64,000 nucleotides of DNA from Bacteroides cellulosilyticus (GTDB lineage: Bacteria > Bacteroidota > Bacteroidia > Bacteroidales > Bacteroidaceae): positions 5,332,501 through 5,396,500 of the forward strand of contig NZ_CP081903.1 of NCBI RefSeq assembly GCF_020091405.1, given 5' to 3'. Shown here in pieces: positions 33,972 through 42,691 of this stretch (its first letter is position 1; each line of letters begins with the position of its first letter). Below the pieces are notes generated by a model that had not been told where the DNA came from, searched no databases, and worked only from the letters and a program-made list of their open reading frames with translations. The translations under genes were made by a program, and so were the position numbers.

Positions 33972-35333
33972 TTACAACTGCTCCGCCTGCTTTCGTTTCA
34001 TTTCATTCAGTACACTGCATGTCAACGGTATGGCAAGAATGAAAGTCAGAAGATCAGCAGTAGCCTGACACATTTCCACACCCTGCAAACCCAGATAATG
34101 AGGCAGGATAAAAATCAGCGGAATAAAGAACAATCCTTGGCGGGCAGAAGAAATAATGGTAGCCTTTACCGGTTTACGAATCGTCTGCAACATCATATTA
34201 CTCATCACAATCCATGAACCCAACGGAAAAGTAATGAACTGCCAACGCAAGGCGGCAGCCCCTACTGCAATTACATCCGGGTCTCCCTTACGGAACAAAG
34301 AAACAATCTCTTCTGCAAATCCCATGCCTGCCAGCGCACACACCAGTAAGAAGATGAATCCCACCTTTACACAAAACCAGAATCCCTGACGAACACGCAC
34401 ATACAATCCCGCACCGTAATTGAAACCGCATACCGGCTGGAAACCTTGTCCAAAACCTATCAGGAAAGCATTAATGAACATTGCGATACGGGTAACAATA
34501 GACATGCCTGCAATAGCCGCGTCTCCATAAGCCCCGGCAGCCACATTCAGCAAAATAGTAGCTACACTCGCCAGTCCCTGACGGGCAAGCGAAGGGGTAC
34601 CACCACCAATAATCTCCTTTATGAAAGCCAGTGAAGGTGTGAAGTTCTTGAAACGGATACGGATATTGCCACCCTTTCTGCACATATATAGCAACAGGGA
34701 GAAACTACATATCTGACTGATGACCGTAGCCAACGCAGCACCCGATATCCCCATATCAAAAACAAAAATCAGAATAGGGTCCAGTATCACATTAATCACC
34801 GCACCCGATACGATTCCTACCATCGCATACGCTGCATTTCCCTGGAAACGGATCTGATTGTTCAGTACTAACGAAGCAGTCATGAAAGGGGCACCCAGCA
34901 ATATGATGCCCAGGTATTTCTCCGTATAAGGCAGGATAGTAGGTGTAGAACCTAATGCCAGCGACAACGGGCTAAGGAAGATAAGTCCCACTACTGCCAG
35001 AAATATACCCATAAACAACGCCCAGAAGAAACCGGTAGCCGCCATCTTCTCTGCATTCCCAGTCTCCTGCGCACCGAGTTTCCGCGAAATATAGTTCCCC
35101 GAACCATGTCCGAAGAAAAAGCCCACCGCCTGAATTATGGACATGACCGAGAACACAATACCTACAGCCGCCGTCGACTGGGTATTGATCTTCCCCACAA
35201 AGTACGTATCCGCCATATTATAGAATGACGTAACCAACATACTAATAATCGTAGGTACAGCCAATGATACTATCAGACGGGGCACCGGGGTGGTAGTCAG
35301 ATAGAGATAATTATCTTTTGTCGAATATCTCAT
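33972..35333 (-). CDS. MATE family efflux transporter
   Basis: A 453-residue protein with twelve hydrophobic helices. The start, LIVSLAVPTIISMLVTSFYNMADTYFVG, is characteristic of MATE transporters, which export drugs or organic cations using Na+ or H+ gradients across the inner membrane. Its start overlaps the stop of the ABC ATPase gene by 4 bp, so it is the last gene of the leftward importer operon. Why an exporter is coupled to a corrinoid-type importer is unclear. Confidence 0.9.
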   Translation of the reverse strand: MRYSTKDNYLYLTTTPVPRLIVSLAVPTIISMLVTSFYNMADTYFVGKINTQSTAAVGIVFSVMSIIQAVGFFFGHGSGNYISRKLGAQETGNAEKMAATGFFWALFMGIFLAVVGLIFLSPLSLALGSTPTILPYTEKYLGIILLGAPFMTASLVLNNQIRFQGNAAYAMVGIVSGAVINVILDPILIFVFDMGISGAALATVISQICSFSLLLYMCRKGGNIRIRFKNFTPSLAFIKEIIGGGTPSLARQGLASVATILLNVAAGAYGDAAIAGMSIVTRIAMFINAFLIGFGQGFQPVCGFNYGAGLYVRVRQGFWFCVKVGFIFLLVCALAGMGFAEEIVSLFRKGDPDVIAVGAAALRWQFITFPLGSWIVMSNMMLQTIRKPVKATIISSARQGLFFIPLIFILPHYLGLQGVEMCQATADLLTFILAIPLTCSVLNEMKRKQAEQL

Positions 35334-36367
35334 AGAATCTTTACAATCTCTGCAAGCAGTTCATCAATGGTTTGCACAGTCACCGCTTCGCCGTTTACGG
35401 GGTGCAGTACAAAAGTACCGTCCCCTTTCAAATCTCCCGTTTCAATATAAACGTCCGACTCCACGTTTCGGTTTGCCAGAATACCATTTCTTTGCAAAGC
35501 TTTCCGCACCATAGCGTATTTTTGTCCATGCCCGACAATACGGATCTGGGAAGTATACTCATTGTTCACCCGGAATAATCCTGTCTCCAGATCAAACACA
35601 ATTCCTTTACGGGCAAAGAAACTACTGAGGGTTCCATCCAGTGAAAGATCTTCGGGAGTTCCGATAGTCACCCCGTTCACCTTATCCATCAACCAGATTT
35701 TATCCGCAATCTGCAAGGCAAGTTCCAGGTCATGGGTAGACAGGAAAATAGTCTTATCCGTCTGCCGGCTCAACTGATGGAGCAATTGCATCATTTCCAC
35801 TTTACTCGGGAAATCAAGAAAGGCAGTAGGTTCGTCCAGGAAAATCACCGGAGTTTCCTGAGCCAGTGCCTTGGCAATCATCACTTTTTGTCGTTCGCCA
35901 TCACTCAGTGTATGTACCATGCGATGTGCCAGGTGAGATATTCCGACCAGATTAATAGCATGATCCACTACCTCTTTATCTTCTTTGGAGAGTGTTCCCC
36001 AGAAACCGGTATATGGGCTGCGTCCCAGACCGATAAGTTCCACAGAAGTCATATTACGGATGTCGCACTTTTCAGTCAGGACTACACTGATCACTTTTGA
36101 AAGCTGTTTGTCCGTATAAGAGCCAATCTCTTTTCCCTGTATACGTATTTCACCGGATAACTTCGGTTGAAATGCGGAAAGTGTACGCAACAATGTAGAC
36201 TTCCCCACCCCGTTGGCACCCAACAGACAAGTCAACTCCCCGCTATTGATTCCGGCACAAATATCGCTTGCCACGACTTTCACATCTCCTTTACCGGGAT
36301 AGCCAATGGATAGTTTCTCAATATGTATAGTTTCCTGTTTCAAAATCTCTTTATTTTCAATTCTCAA
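35330..36367 (-). CDS. btuD: ABC transporter ATP-binding protein, BtuD/FecE type
   Basis: Residues 13-250 are an ABC ATPase: Walker A LLGANGVGKSTLL, signature LSDGERQKVMIAKAL, Walker B VIFLDEPTAFLD and switch STHDLELA. About 95 extra C-terminal residues (IRIVGHGQKYAMVRKALQRN onward) form an added domain seen in some Bacteroidetes homologues. The frame has no early ATG: the start is a TTG directly after the permease stop codon (TAA at 36368-36370). It energises the adjacent BtuC-like permease; cobalamin or iron-chelate import is inferred from the region. Confidence 0.85.
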   Translation of the reverse strand: MRIENKEILKQETIHIEKLSIGYPGKGDVKVVASDICAGINSGELTCLLGANGVGKSTLLRTLSAFQPKLSGEIRIQGKEIGSYTDKQLSKVISVVLTEKCDIRNMTSVELIGLGRSPYTGFWGTLSKEDKEVVDHAINLVGISHLAHRMVHTLSDGERQKVMIAKALAQETPVIFLDEPTAFLDFPSKVEMMQLLHQLSRQTDKTIFLSTHDLELALQIADKIWLMDKVNGVTIGTPEDLSLDGTLSSFFARKGIVFDLETGLFRVNNEYTSQIRIVGHGQKYAMVRKALQRNGILANRNVESDVYIETGDLKGDGTFVLHPVNGEAVTVQTIDELLAEIVKIL

Positions 36368-37405
36368 TTATTCTTCCAGTTCCCCTTTGCGCTTCCTGAA
36401 GAGCACGGATGCCACTACCGGAGCACCTACCAAAGCAGTCACCGAATTCACCGGTAAAGCTCCTTCAAATCCCGGCATGCGGGCGATAAGGTTGCACACC
36501 AACGCCAACGAAGCCCCTACCAACAATGTGGCAGGCATCAGTATCCGATGGTCGGATGTATGGAATATAGCCCGGCAAAGATGGGGAACAGCCAAACCGA
36601 TAAACATAATCGGACCGCAATACGCTGTCACAATCGCCACCAGCACACCTGAACAGGAGATCACCAACAGGCGTGCCCGCTTGATGTTCAACCCCAGATT
36701 CCGAGCATAGCCATCGCCCAGCAGCAACAGATTCATTGTCTTTATCAGCAAAAACGAGAGTGGCAACAAGACCGCCATGATACAGACAAACAGTATCATC
36801 TGATCCCCCGACACACGGGCAAAACTACCCAGTCCCCAAATGACGTATGCACGAATATCTTCCTCCACACTGAAATATTTCAATACACCGATAATAGCAC
36901 TTGCCACATAACCGATCATCACACCGATAATCAACAACGTCACATTTCCCTTTACTTTCTGTGAAACGTATACGATAAGCGCCATCACGGACAGTGCTCC
37001 GATAATAGCTGCAATGGACAACGCCACTTCTCCCATATATCCGAGCTTGCTCAATGCCACACCGCCCATCGCTCCCGATAGCAATACCACACAGGCTACT
37101 CCCAGGCTGGCACCCGAACTGATACCCAATACCGACGGTCCTGCCAGCGGATTCCGGAAAACCGTCTGCATCTGCAAACCACTCACCGATAGCCCCGCTC
37201 CCGCCACCAATGCCGTCAATGCCTGCGGCACACGGGATTTCCAAATGATATTCTGCCAGATAATGGATTCATCCGTATTCCCCCATAAAATGTTCCAAAC
37301 GGCACGAAAAGGAATATGGACAGAGCCTAACAGCAGGTTCAGCAAGAAAAACAGGAATATAGATGCCAGTATCACCAACATCAGAAGCAGTGTCGGTCTT
37401 TTCAT
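36368..37405 (-). CDS. btuC: FecCD/BtuC-family ABC permease
   Basis: A 345-residue permease with about ten helices and the family signatures RVPQALTALVAGAGLSVSG (about residues 51-69), NPLAGPSVLGISSGASLG and, near the end, GPIMFIGLAVPHLCR. This family imports cobalamin, heme or ferric siderophores. It overlaps the 3' end of the binding-protein gene by 4 bp and directly abuts the ATPase gene. Vitamin B12 is the best guess for the substrate because of the surrounding genes. Confidence 0.88.
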   Translation of the reverse strand: MKRPTLLLMLVILASIFLFFLLNLLLGSVHIPFRAVWNILWGNTDESIIWQNIIWKSRVPQALTALVAGAGLSVSGLQMQTVFRNPLAGPSVLGISSGASLGVACVVLLSGAMGGVALSKLGYMGEVALSIAAIIGALSVMALIVYVSQKVKGNVTLLIIGVMIGYVASAIIGVLKYFSVEEDIRAYVIWGLGSFARVSGDQMILFVCIMAVLLPLSFLLIKTMNLLLLGDGYARNLGLNIKRARLLVISCSGVLVAIVTAYCGPIMFIGLAVPHLCRAIFHTSDHRILMPATLLVGASLALVCNLIARMPGFEGALPVNSVTALVGAPVVASVLFRKRKGELEE

Positions 37406-38556
37406 TGCAAACGTGCGTAGTATTTCGGTTGGTAATCAGGTAATAAATCGGGGTGGAACGCATGGATCAGATCTTCCAGTACTATTTCCGGTTCCATCGG
37501 CATACTTTCGTAGAAAGGTTGCTCGCGCATATTGCAATAAACAACACCTTTGTCACGGAATGCACGGAAGTCGGCATAACGGGGATCAAGAGACTTCAAA
37601 GCATCATAAGAGAATGTACCGTCGTAACTATTCACAATACGCCAGTAATCGGCACTCTCCGCCTGGCTGTATACTGTTTCAAAATCCAGTGTAACACCAC
37701 CGGAACGGGGATCGTCCTTCAAGAAGTAATCGGCTCCCGCATCACGGAACAGTTCGGCCAGGAAGCTCTTGCCGCCTACTGCATACCAGTTTCCTCCACG
37801 TATCTCACCGCTGAATACTACCGGACGCTTCTTCACATCGGCAGCCAGTTGTTTCAGGTCATTATAGTGCTTTTCTATAGCAGCAAACTTTTCATTCGCC
37901 TCCTCTTCCTGTCCAATAAACAAGCCGATGAACTTAATCCATTCCGCCTGTCCCAGCGGAGTCATTTCCTTATATCCCAGGTGCGGAACCAAAGGTATTC
38001 CTATTTCACGCATCGTATCATATCCGCCACGCTTGAAAGGAGAGATAAAGATAACATCCGGATTCACACTCATGATCACTTCATTATCAAAGTTACCTTC
38101 AATTCCTATTTTGGCAGTCTTACCCGACTTCAGGCGCTCATTCATTTCTTTGTTGAACAAGTGGCGTGTACTGGTTATACCCACCACCTTATCACAGGCT
38201 TCCAGTTTGATGAAATTGGATAATTGTAAAGAAGTCATGCAAATGACACTGCGCACAGGTATTTCGATCACCGTATAATCAGAAGGAATTCCTTCAGGTT
38301 TCGTTCCCCGGGGCACCAATGCATAATGGAAAGTATTACTACTTTCATTTTGAGGATCACGCAAGTCTACCAATCGGACATGATTGGGAAGATATTTCAC
38401 TTCAAACCCTTGGGCATAGACCGGATAAATAGAGTCTGCAGCTGATACGGAGGCTGTGGTAGCCTGTAAATCAGTAGAGTTTTGTTTGTTTTTCGGGCCA
38501 CAAGCCACACATAAAATACTTAAAAGGAAGACAATTATTGCAGTAGTTCGTTTCAT
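37402..38556 (-). CDS. btuF: Periplasmic substrate-binding lipoprotein, BtuF-like
   Basis: The product starts MKRTTAIIVFLLSILCVAC, a signal peptide with a lipobox, followed by a two-lobed helical-backbone binding protein (VICMTSLQLSNFIKLEACDKVVGITS; VNPDVIFISPFKRGG; VVFSGEIRGGNWYAVGG). The length, 384 residues, is long for BtuF (about 270) but usual for Bacteroides homologues. I chose the ATG at 38556, since the longer frame puts 23 residues before the signal peptide. It is the first gene of the leftward operon with the permease, ATPase and MATE genes. No riboswitch was seen upstream. Confidence 0.85.
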   Translation of the reverse strand: MKRTTAIIVFLLSILCVACGPKNKQNSTDLQATTASVSAADSIYPVYAQGFEVKYLPNHVRLVDLRDPQNESSNTFHYALVPRGTKPEGIPSDYTVIEIPVRSVICMTSLQLSNFIKLEACDKVVGITSTRHLFNKEMNERLKSGKTAKIGIEGNFDNEVIMSVNPDVIFISPFKRGGYDTMREIGIPLVPHLGYKEMTPLGQAEWIKFIGLFIGQEEEANEKFAAIEKHYNDLKQLAADVKKRPVVFSGEIRGGNWYAVGGKSFLAELFRDAGADYFLKDDPRSGGVTLDFETVYSQAESADYWRIVNSYDGTFSYDALKSLDPRYADFRAFRDKGVVYCNMREQPFYESMPMEPEIVLEDLIHAFHPDLLPDYQPKYYARLQ

Positions 38557-38630
38557 GACAATAAAAAGGTATAGAATTCGAGCACAATATTCGTCATTTT
38601 TGGGGAGATACGCAAATACAGGCACAATTT

Positions 38631-38679
38631 AATGAAGAATGAGGAATGAAGAATTCTTCATTAAAAAAACTTCCTCATT
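38631..38679. repeat. 7-bp word array/hairpin after rclA (array H)
   Basis: Three units of aatgaag/aatgagg run into the perfect palindrome AATGAAGAATTCTTCATT, followed by A7 and an inverted CTTCCTCATT. It lies at the 3' end of the leftward rclA gene; on that strand a T-run precedes the palindrome. It may act as a terminator. Confidence 0.65.
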
Positions 38680-40033
38680 AAAAACTCATCAGATCATTCA
38701 ATGCTTCGCTCATGCTGGGATGTGTAAATATATAATCACGTAAGAAAGTATATTCCTGTCCCATTTTCATTACAATAGATACGATATTAATGATCTCACT
38801 TGTTTCCGGTCCGAACAGGGAACAGCCCAGAATCTTATTTGTATCGGCATCCACTACTACCTTAAACAATCCGTCAGTCTCACCTAAAGTACGTGCCCGC
38901 GGAATGGCTGCTACGGGAAGTGTATTCACCTTTACGTTCAGTCCTTTCTTACGGGCCTCCATCTCACTCAGTCCTACACGTGCCAAAGGAGGATCCATAA
39001 ATACCGAATAACTCACAGGCTCACGGTCGTCTGTACGCCGCTCTCCTGCACCAAACAAATCCTCACGGATAATGCGGTAATCGTCCAATGAGATATAGGT
39101 GAATTGTAACCCGCCTTTTACGTCGCCAATGGCACGGATGGCCGGATTGGTAGTACGCAGCCACTCATCTACAATAATGGCTCCCCGTTCATTCACTTTC
39201 ACGCCGGCAACTTCCAGGTTCAACCCCGAAGTATTCGGACGACGCCCAGTTGCCAATAAGATAGCATCTCCTTCCAGGTGATGGATTTCATGAGTTACAG
39301 CATCCTCATAAATCACTGTTGTACCGTCCACGGATTGTACTTTCGCGTTGAGATGGAAAACAATGCCTTTCTTTTCCAATACGGTCTGTACGCTGGCGGC
39401 AATATCCCTGTCTTCGCGACCAATCAGTTCGGGATACCCTTCGAGTACCGTCACCTTCGAACCGAAAGAGGCATACATGGAAGCAAATTCCAGGCCGATA
39501 TAACCTCCACCCACAATCACCAGCCGTTCGGGAAGTTCTTCCAGTTCCATGATGGAAGTGCTGGTGTATACGCGAGGATTCTCTTTTATTCCATCAATAG
39601 GTGGTACGATGGTTTCCGCACCGGTATTTATAAAGATCTGAGAAGAGTGCAATTCAATTACTTCTGTCTCCGTCCGCACTTCTACCACATCAGGACCGGC
39701 AAACGATCCGACACCTGTATACACCGTCACATTAGGATTATCAGCCAGATTATGATAGTTCTTATTCCGCAGGAAGGAAGTCACCTCTTCTTTACGACCA
39801 ATGGCCTGACGATAATAGTCCTTCTTCTCTTCCCACGTAGCCTTTACCGGAGTTTCCTTAGCCAGATGCACCAACGTCTTTGTAGGAATACAGCCGATAT
39901 TGATACACGTGCCTCCATACATACGATCTGAACGTTCTACTATGGCAACCGTCTTCTGACGTTTTGCAAATTCGGCAGCCAGGGTCTTCCCACCTTTGCC
40001 GAAACCAATGATAATGGCATCATACTTTTTCAT
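38678..40033 (-). CDS. rclA: RclA-like flavin disulfide oxidoreductase
   Basis: A 451-residue pyridine-nucleotide disulfide oxidoreductase: FAD site IIIGFGKGGKTLA, redox pair GGTCINIGCIPTKT (Cys at about 43 and 48), NAD site LVIVGGGYIGLEFASMY and a C-terminal FTHPSMSEALNDL with the interface His. The phrases YGGTCINIGCIPTKTLVH, FLRNKNYHNLAD and GGLQFTYISLDDYRI closely resemble E. coli RclA, a copper(II) reductase that protects against hypochlorous acid. It lies 4 bp after an rclC-like gene in a leftward operon. MerA and Lpd are less likely given this gene order. Confidence 0.88.
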   Translation of the reverse strand: MKKYDAIIIGFGKGGKTLAAEFAKRQKTVAIVERSDRMYGGTCINIGCIPTKTLVHLAKETPVKATWEEKKDYYRQAIGRKEEVTSFLRNKNYHNLADNPNVTVYTGVGSFAGPDVVEVRTETEVIELHSSQIFINTGAETIVPPIDGIKENPRVYTSTSIMELEELPERLVIVGGGYIGLEFASMYASFGSKVTVLEGYPELIGREDRDIAASVQTVLEKKGIVFHLNAKVQSVDGTTVIYEDAVTHEIHHLEGDAILLATGRRPNTSGLNLEVAGVKVNERGAIIVDEWLRTTNPAIRAIGDVKGGLQFTYISLDDYRIIREDLFGAGERRTDDREPVSYSVFMDPPLARVGLSEMEARKKGLNVKVNTLPVAAIPRARTLGETDGLFKVVVDADTNKILGCSLFGPETSEIINIVSIVMKMGQEYTFLRDYIFTHPSMSEALNDLMSF

Positions 40034-40037
40034 ATCT

Positions 40038-40628
40038 TTATTTTTTTAATTGTTCCAGTACGCTCTTCGCACTGTCTGCTAATATAACAATTGCGCCGGC
40101 CAAAATGGCTGTATCTTTTATAACTAATCTTCCTGCACCGGTCAATAAAGGGAAACCGAACTCTCCACTGCCCAGATTAGGCACCCATACTTCGGGTGTG
40201 GTGACAAGGAAAGAAAGCGTTCCGAGAGTCATGATAATGGCAAGTCCCGCCCCTACCAAGCCTACTTTCGGCCAAAAGATGCCGAGAAAAGTAAGAACAC
40301 CAATGGTCATGATGAGAATGCCCAGCCCATGAGAAAAGCCATACGTATTGTTTTCCTTATGCCACTCATGCTTCACGGCATCAAATTCACCTTCTTTCAG
40401 CTTGTATTCCTTATATTCAGGAGCACTATGCGTATAGAAGAAGCTCATAAAAGGACTGTTTGCCACAAAAGGCACGATACCTTCGGCTTCATAATTCCAG
40501 AACTTCAATCCGCCTATCCAAACGAAAATAACCAGAATTGCCACACGGATAAGATTGATACCCAATTTCTGAGTAGATGCAGCCAGTGTCAGGGCCGCCA
40601 CGAACATTGATTGTAATTTTGTTTTCAT
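40038..40628 (-). CDS. rclC: RclC-like DUF417 inner-membrane protein
   Basis: A 196-residue membrane protein with four helices (about 22-42, 97-117, 122-142 and 165-185) and the DUF417 pattern VIFVWIGGLKFWNYEAEGIVP, VANSPFMSF and GELGFPLLTG-like GEFGFPLLTGAGRL. In E. coli, RclC (YkgB) is encoded with RclA and RclB and supports hypochlorite resistance in the envelope. Here the order is araC-type regulator, rclC, rclA on one strand, with no rclB. A Bacteroides-specific hydrophilic insertion of about 30 residues (KLKEGEFDAVKHEWHKEN) is present. Confidence 0.87.
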   Translation of the reverse strand: MKTKLQSMFVAALTLAASTQKLGINLIRVAILVIFVWIGGLKFWNYEAEGIVPFVANSPFMSFFYTHSAPEYKEYKLKEGEFDAVKHEWHKENNTYGFSHGLGILIMTIGVLTFLGIFWPKVGLVGAGLAIIMTLGTLSFLVTTPEVWVPNLGSGEFGFPLLTGAGRLVIKDTAILAGAIVILADSAKSVLEQLKK

Positions 40629-40714
40629 ACGATTATTGCATTAATGAATTGTTTTGTTTTTCTGATGCAAAAATCGGGATTTATGTCGGGGGGTGAAATG
40701 GCAATTCTGCCGTA

Positions 40715-41566
40715 TCAGTTGGCAATATTTCCCGTTGTGTTCGATTTACGGAAATCCGACACACTTTCGCCTGTCATTTTCTTGAAAAAGCGGCTGAATG
40801 TGGACAAATCTTCGAAGCCAAGGAGTTCACTGATTTCCTTGGCACTTTTGGGAGTGTAGAGCAGTAGACGTTTGGCTTCCGCTTCCACTCGTTCGTGAAT
40901 GATGCGCAAAGGAGAAGGGACTCCGCAGGAAGAAAACAGATTGGAAAGTGTCTTGGGAGAACGGAATAAAAGGTTGGCATAATCCTGTACTTGTTTCTTT
41001 TCACGGAAATTCTGGTCAACCAATATATAGAAGCGGCGGACAATATCGAAAGCTTTCTCCTGTTCCGGAGTAACACCGCACTTCTCACGGGCAATGCGGG
41101 TACAGGTGATGATGAAACGTTTGAGAATGATGCGCAGCATTTCTTCCTGCAGGTTATCACGAACGGCAGATTCCTGACGGAAGATACGGACAATATCATT
41201 CAGATTGGCAGCCTGCCCCTGAGAAAGCTTCAATCGCATCACCTGGGAAGAACCATGAAAAAGGAAACCATTGCACGATACTTCGTCATCATGGCCGAAG
41301 ATGCAGTAGAAATTACTATTGAACAGAAAAGTGAGGTATTCGCCCTCCACAGCTTTAATTTCGATATGATGCAAAGGCGTAAGACAGGCAATTTCGTCTT
41401 GTTCCAGCCGCATCGGGATATGGTCTATTTCAACAGTCAGGATGCCGTTGCGTACCCATATAAATTTGTATAAGGTAGTATCTTGTTGCAGTGCTTTATT
41501 TTCATGAAAACAAGAAGTCATTGCCAAATTCCCGTTCAAGGGGGTATTTAATTGATAATCCATCAT
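40715..41566 (-). CDS. AraC-family transcriptional regulator, probable rclCA regulator
   Basis: A 283-residue protein with an N-terminal cupin-like sensing domain and a C-terminal AraC double helix-turn-helix (about 185-275: VQDYANLLFRSPKTLSNLF, then SAKEISELLGFEDLSTFSRFFKKMTG). I chose the ATG at 41566, because a TATTTTTG promoter box lies between it and the more upstream ATG at 41635. It is transcribed toward rclC and rclA, 86 bp upstream, so control of those genes is likely. E. coli RclR senses HOCl through Cys residues; this protein has several Cys, but equivalence cannot be shown here. Confidence 0.8.
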   Translation of the reverse strand: MMDYQLNTPLNGNLAMTSCFHENKALQQDTTLYKFIWVRNGILTVEIDHIPMRLEQDEIACLTPLHHIEIKAVEGEYLTFLFNSNFYCIFGHDDEVSCNGFLFHGSSQVMRLKLSQGQAANLNDIVRIFRQESAVRDNLQEEMLRIILKRFIITCTRIAREKCGVTPEQEKAFDIVRRFYILVDQNFREKKQVQDYANLLFRSPKTLSNLFSSCGVPSPLRIIHERVEAEAKRLLLYTPKSAKEISELLGFEDLSTFSRFFKKMTGESVSDFRKSNTTGNIAN

Positions 41567-41681
41567 ATAATTAAGAGTTAGTGTTCTTTGTCGCACATTG
41601 AAGTACAAAAATACATTATTTATCGGGCGATGCAAGGGAAAGCAATGATTTAGTTAGAATTCTTTTCTTAATAAGTTGTGT

Positions 41682-41840
41682 ATGCTCATCATGATTAACC
41701 AGACCACGGAAGAAATAGCCCGGATATTAGGTATAGCTTCCGCCAGCGTCACCAGGATACGCTATCGGCTAAGACCCAAACTCCATATTCCGGAGAAAGC
41801 TTCACTGGATGCGGAAATAAGGAGGATTATGAAGGGATAA
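41682..41840 (+). CDS. Orphan LuxR/GerE-like HTH fragment
   Basis: A 52-residue frame, MLIMINQTTEEIARILGIAS, continuing with ASVTRIRYRLRPKLHIPE. This is the end of a LuxR/GerE-type helix-turn-helix (TTEEIA.ILGIS..SV...RYRLR.KL), as found at the C-terminus of large Bacteroides regulators with TPR or sensor domains. No upstream part of such a regulator is present, so it is probably a remnant; a free-standing HTH peptide is possible. Confidence 0.5.
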   Translation: MLIMINQTTEEIARILGIASASVTRIRYRLRPKLHIPEKASLDAEIRRIMKG

Positions 41841-41854
41841 GATTAGTTTTTGGT

Positions 41855-41863
41855 TATCTTTGC
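41855..41863 (+). promoter_or_regulatory. -7 promoter box for cbiL
   Basis: TATCTTTGC, 63 bases before the cbiL ATG. Confidence 0.55.
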
Positions 41864-41925
41864 ACAGCTTTTCAGTAAGCATTATTCATGTATCACCAAA
41901 CACTAACCGTTAATCACTAACAAAC

Positions 41926-42648
41926 ATGTCCAACCCCGTCATATTCGTATCCCTCGGCCCCGGAGAACCGGAACTTATCACCCTGAAAGGCTTGAAAGCC
42001 CTGCAAAATGCCGATTGCATCTTCTGTCCCGAAACTCACACAACAAACGGACGTACCTTATCACGTGCTGCCGATATACTGCACGCACTGGATATTCCGG
42101 ATACACTTCTCTCCCGTTTCGCATTGCCCATGAGCAAGAACCGGGAACAGGCACTTGCCGCTTATGACAAAGTGTATACCGCATCTGCACAGCTTTATAA
42201 AGAGAATAAGAAAATCTGCATCGTTGCCGAAGGAGACGCCGGCCTCTACTCTTCCGTTCATTATATCTTTGATAAGCTACAAGCTGACGGTATCCCCGTG
42301 CGGCATATTGCCGGTATTCCTGCTTTCATCGCAGCGGGTGCTTGCGCAGGACTTCACATCGCCAGTCAGGAAGAACGGCTGACCGTCATTCCCGGCATCA
42401 TAACCGCTAAAGAAATAGAAAAGTATATGCAGGAAAAGACTACCATCGTCATCATGAAACTCTCTCAATGCACCGACGAAGTTCACCGTTGCATCCATCT
42501 GCATCCTGAGTATGCTTACCATTATTTTGAAAACGTAGGGACTGAAAATGAAATATATTTAAATGACATCCCGCTGATTGATGAGCGTACCTTCCCCTAT
42601 TTTTCAATACTTATCATTCGCCGACAAGAAAACATACATAAAGAATAA
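41926..42648 (+). CDS. cbiL: CbiL precorrin-2 C20-methyltransferase
   Basis: A 240-residue tetrapyrrole methylase with FVSLGPGEPELITLKGLKAL at the N-terminus, CIVAEGDAGLYSSVHYI in the middle and IPGIPAF-like IAGIPAFIAAGACAG for SAM binding. CbiL/CobI adds the C20 methyl to (cobalt-)factor II, the first committed methylation after chelation. It stands apart from the corrin operon with its own promoter, but completes the ring-methylation set (CbiL, CbiH, CbiF, CbiD, CbiE, CbiT). No B12 riboswitch precedes it. An 11-bp word array follows. Confidence 0.92.
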   Translation: MSNPVIFVSLGPGEPELITLKGLKALQNADCIFCPETHTTNGRTLSRAADILHALDIPDTLLSRFALPMSKNREQALAAYDKVYTASAQLYKENKKICIVAEGDAGLYSSVHYIFDKLQADGIPVRHIAGIPAFIAAGACAGLHIASQEERLTVIPGIITAKEIEKYMQEKTTIVIMKLSQCTDEVHRCIHLHPEYAYHYFENVGTENEIYLNDIPLIDERTFPYFSILIIRRQENIHKE

Positions 42649-42691
42649 GAAAAGTTTTTGTTCTGTTTCTCTCCCTCTTTATTACCCGAAC

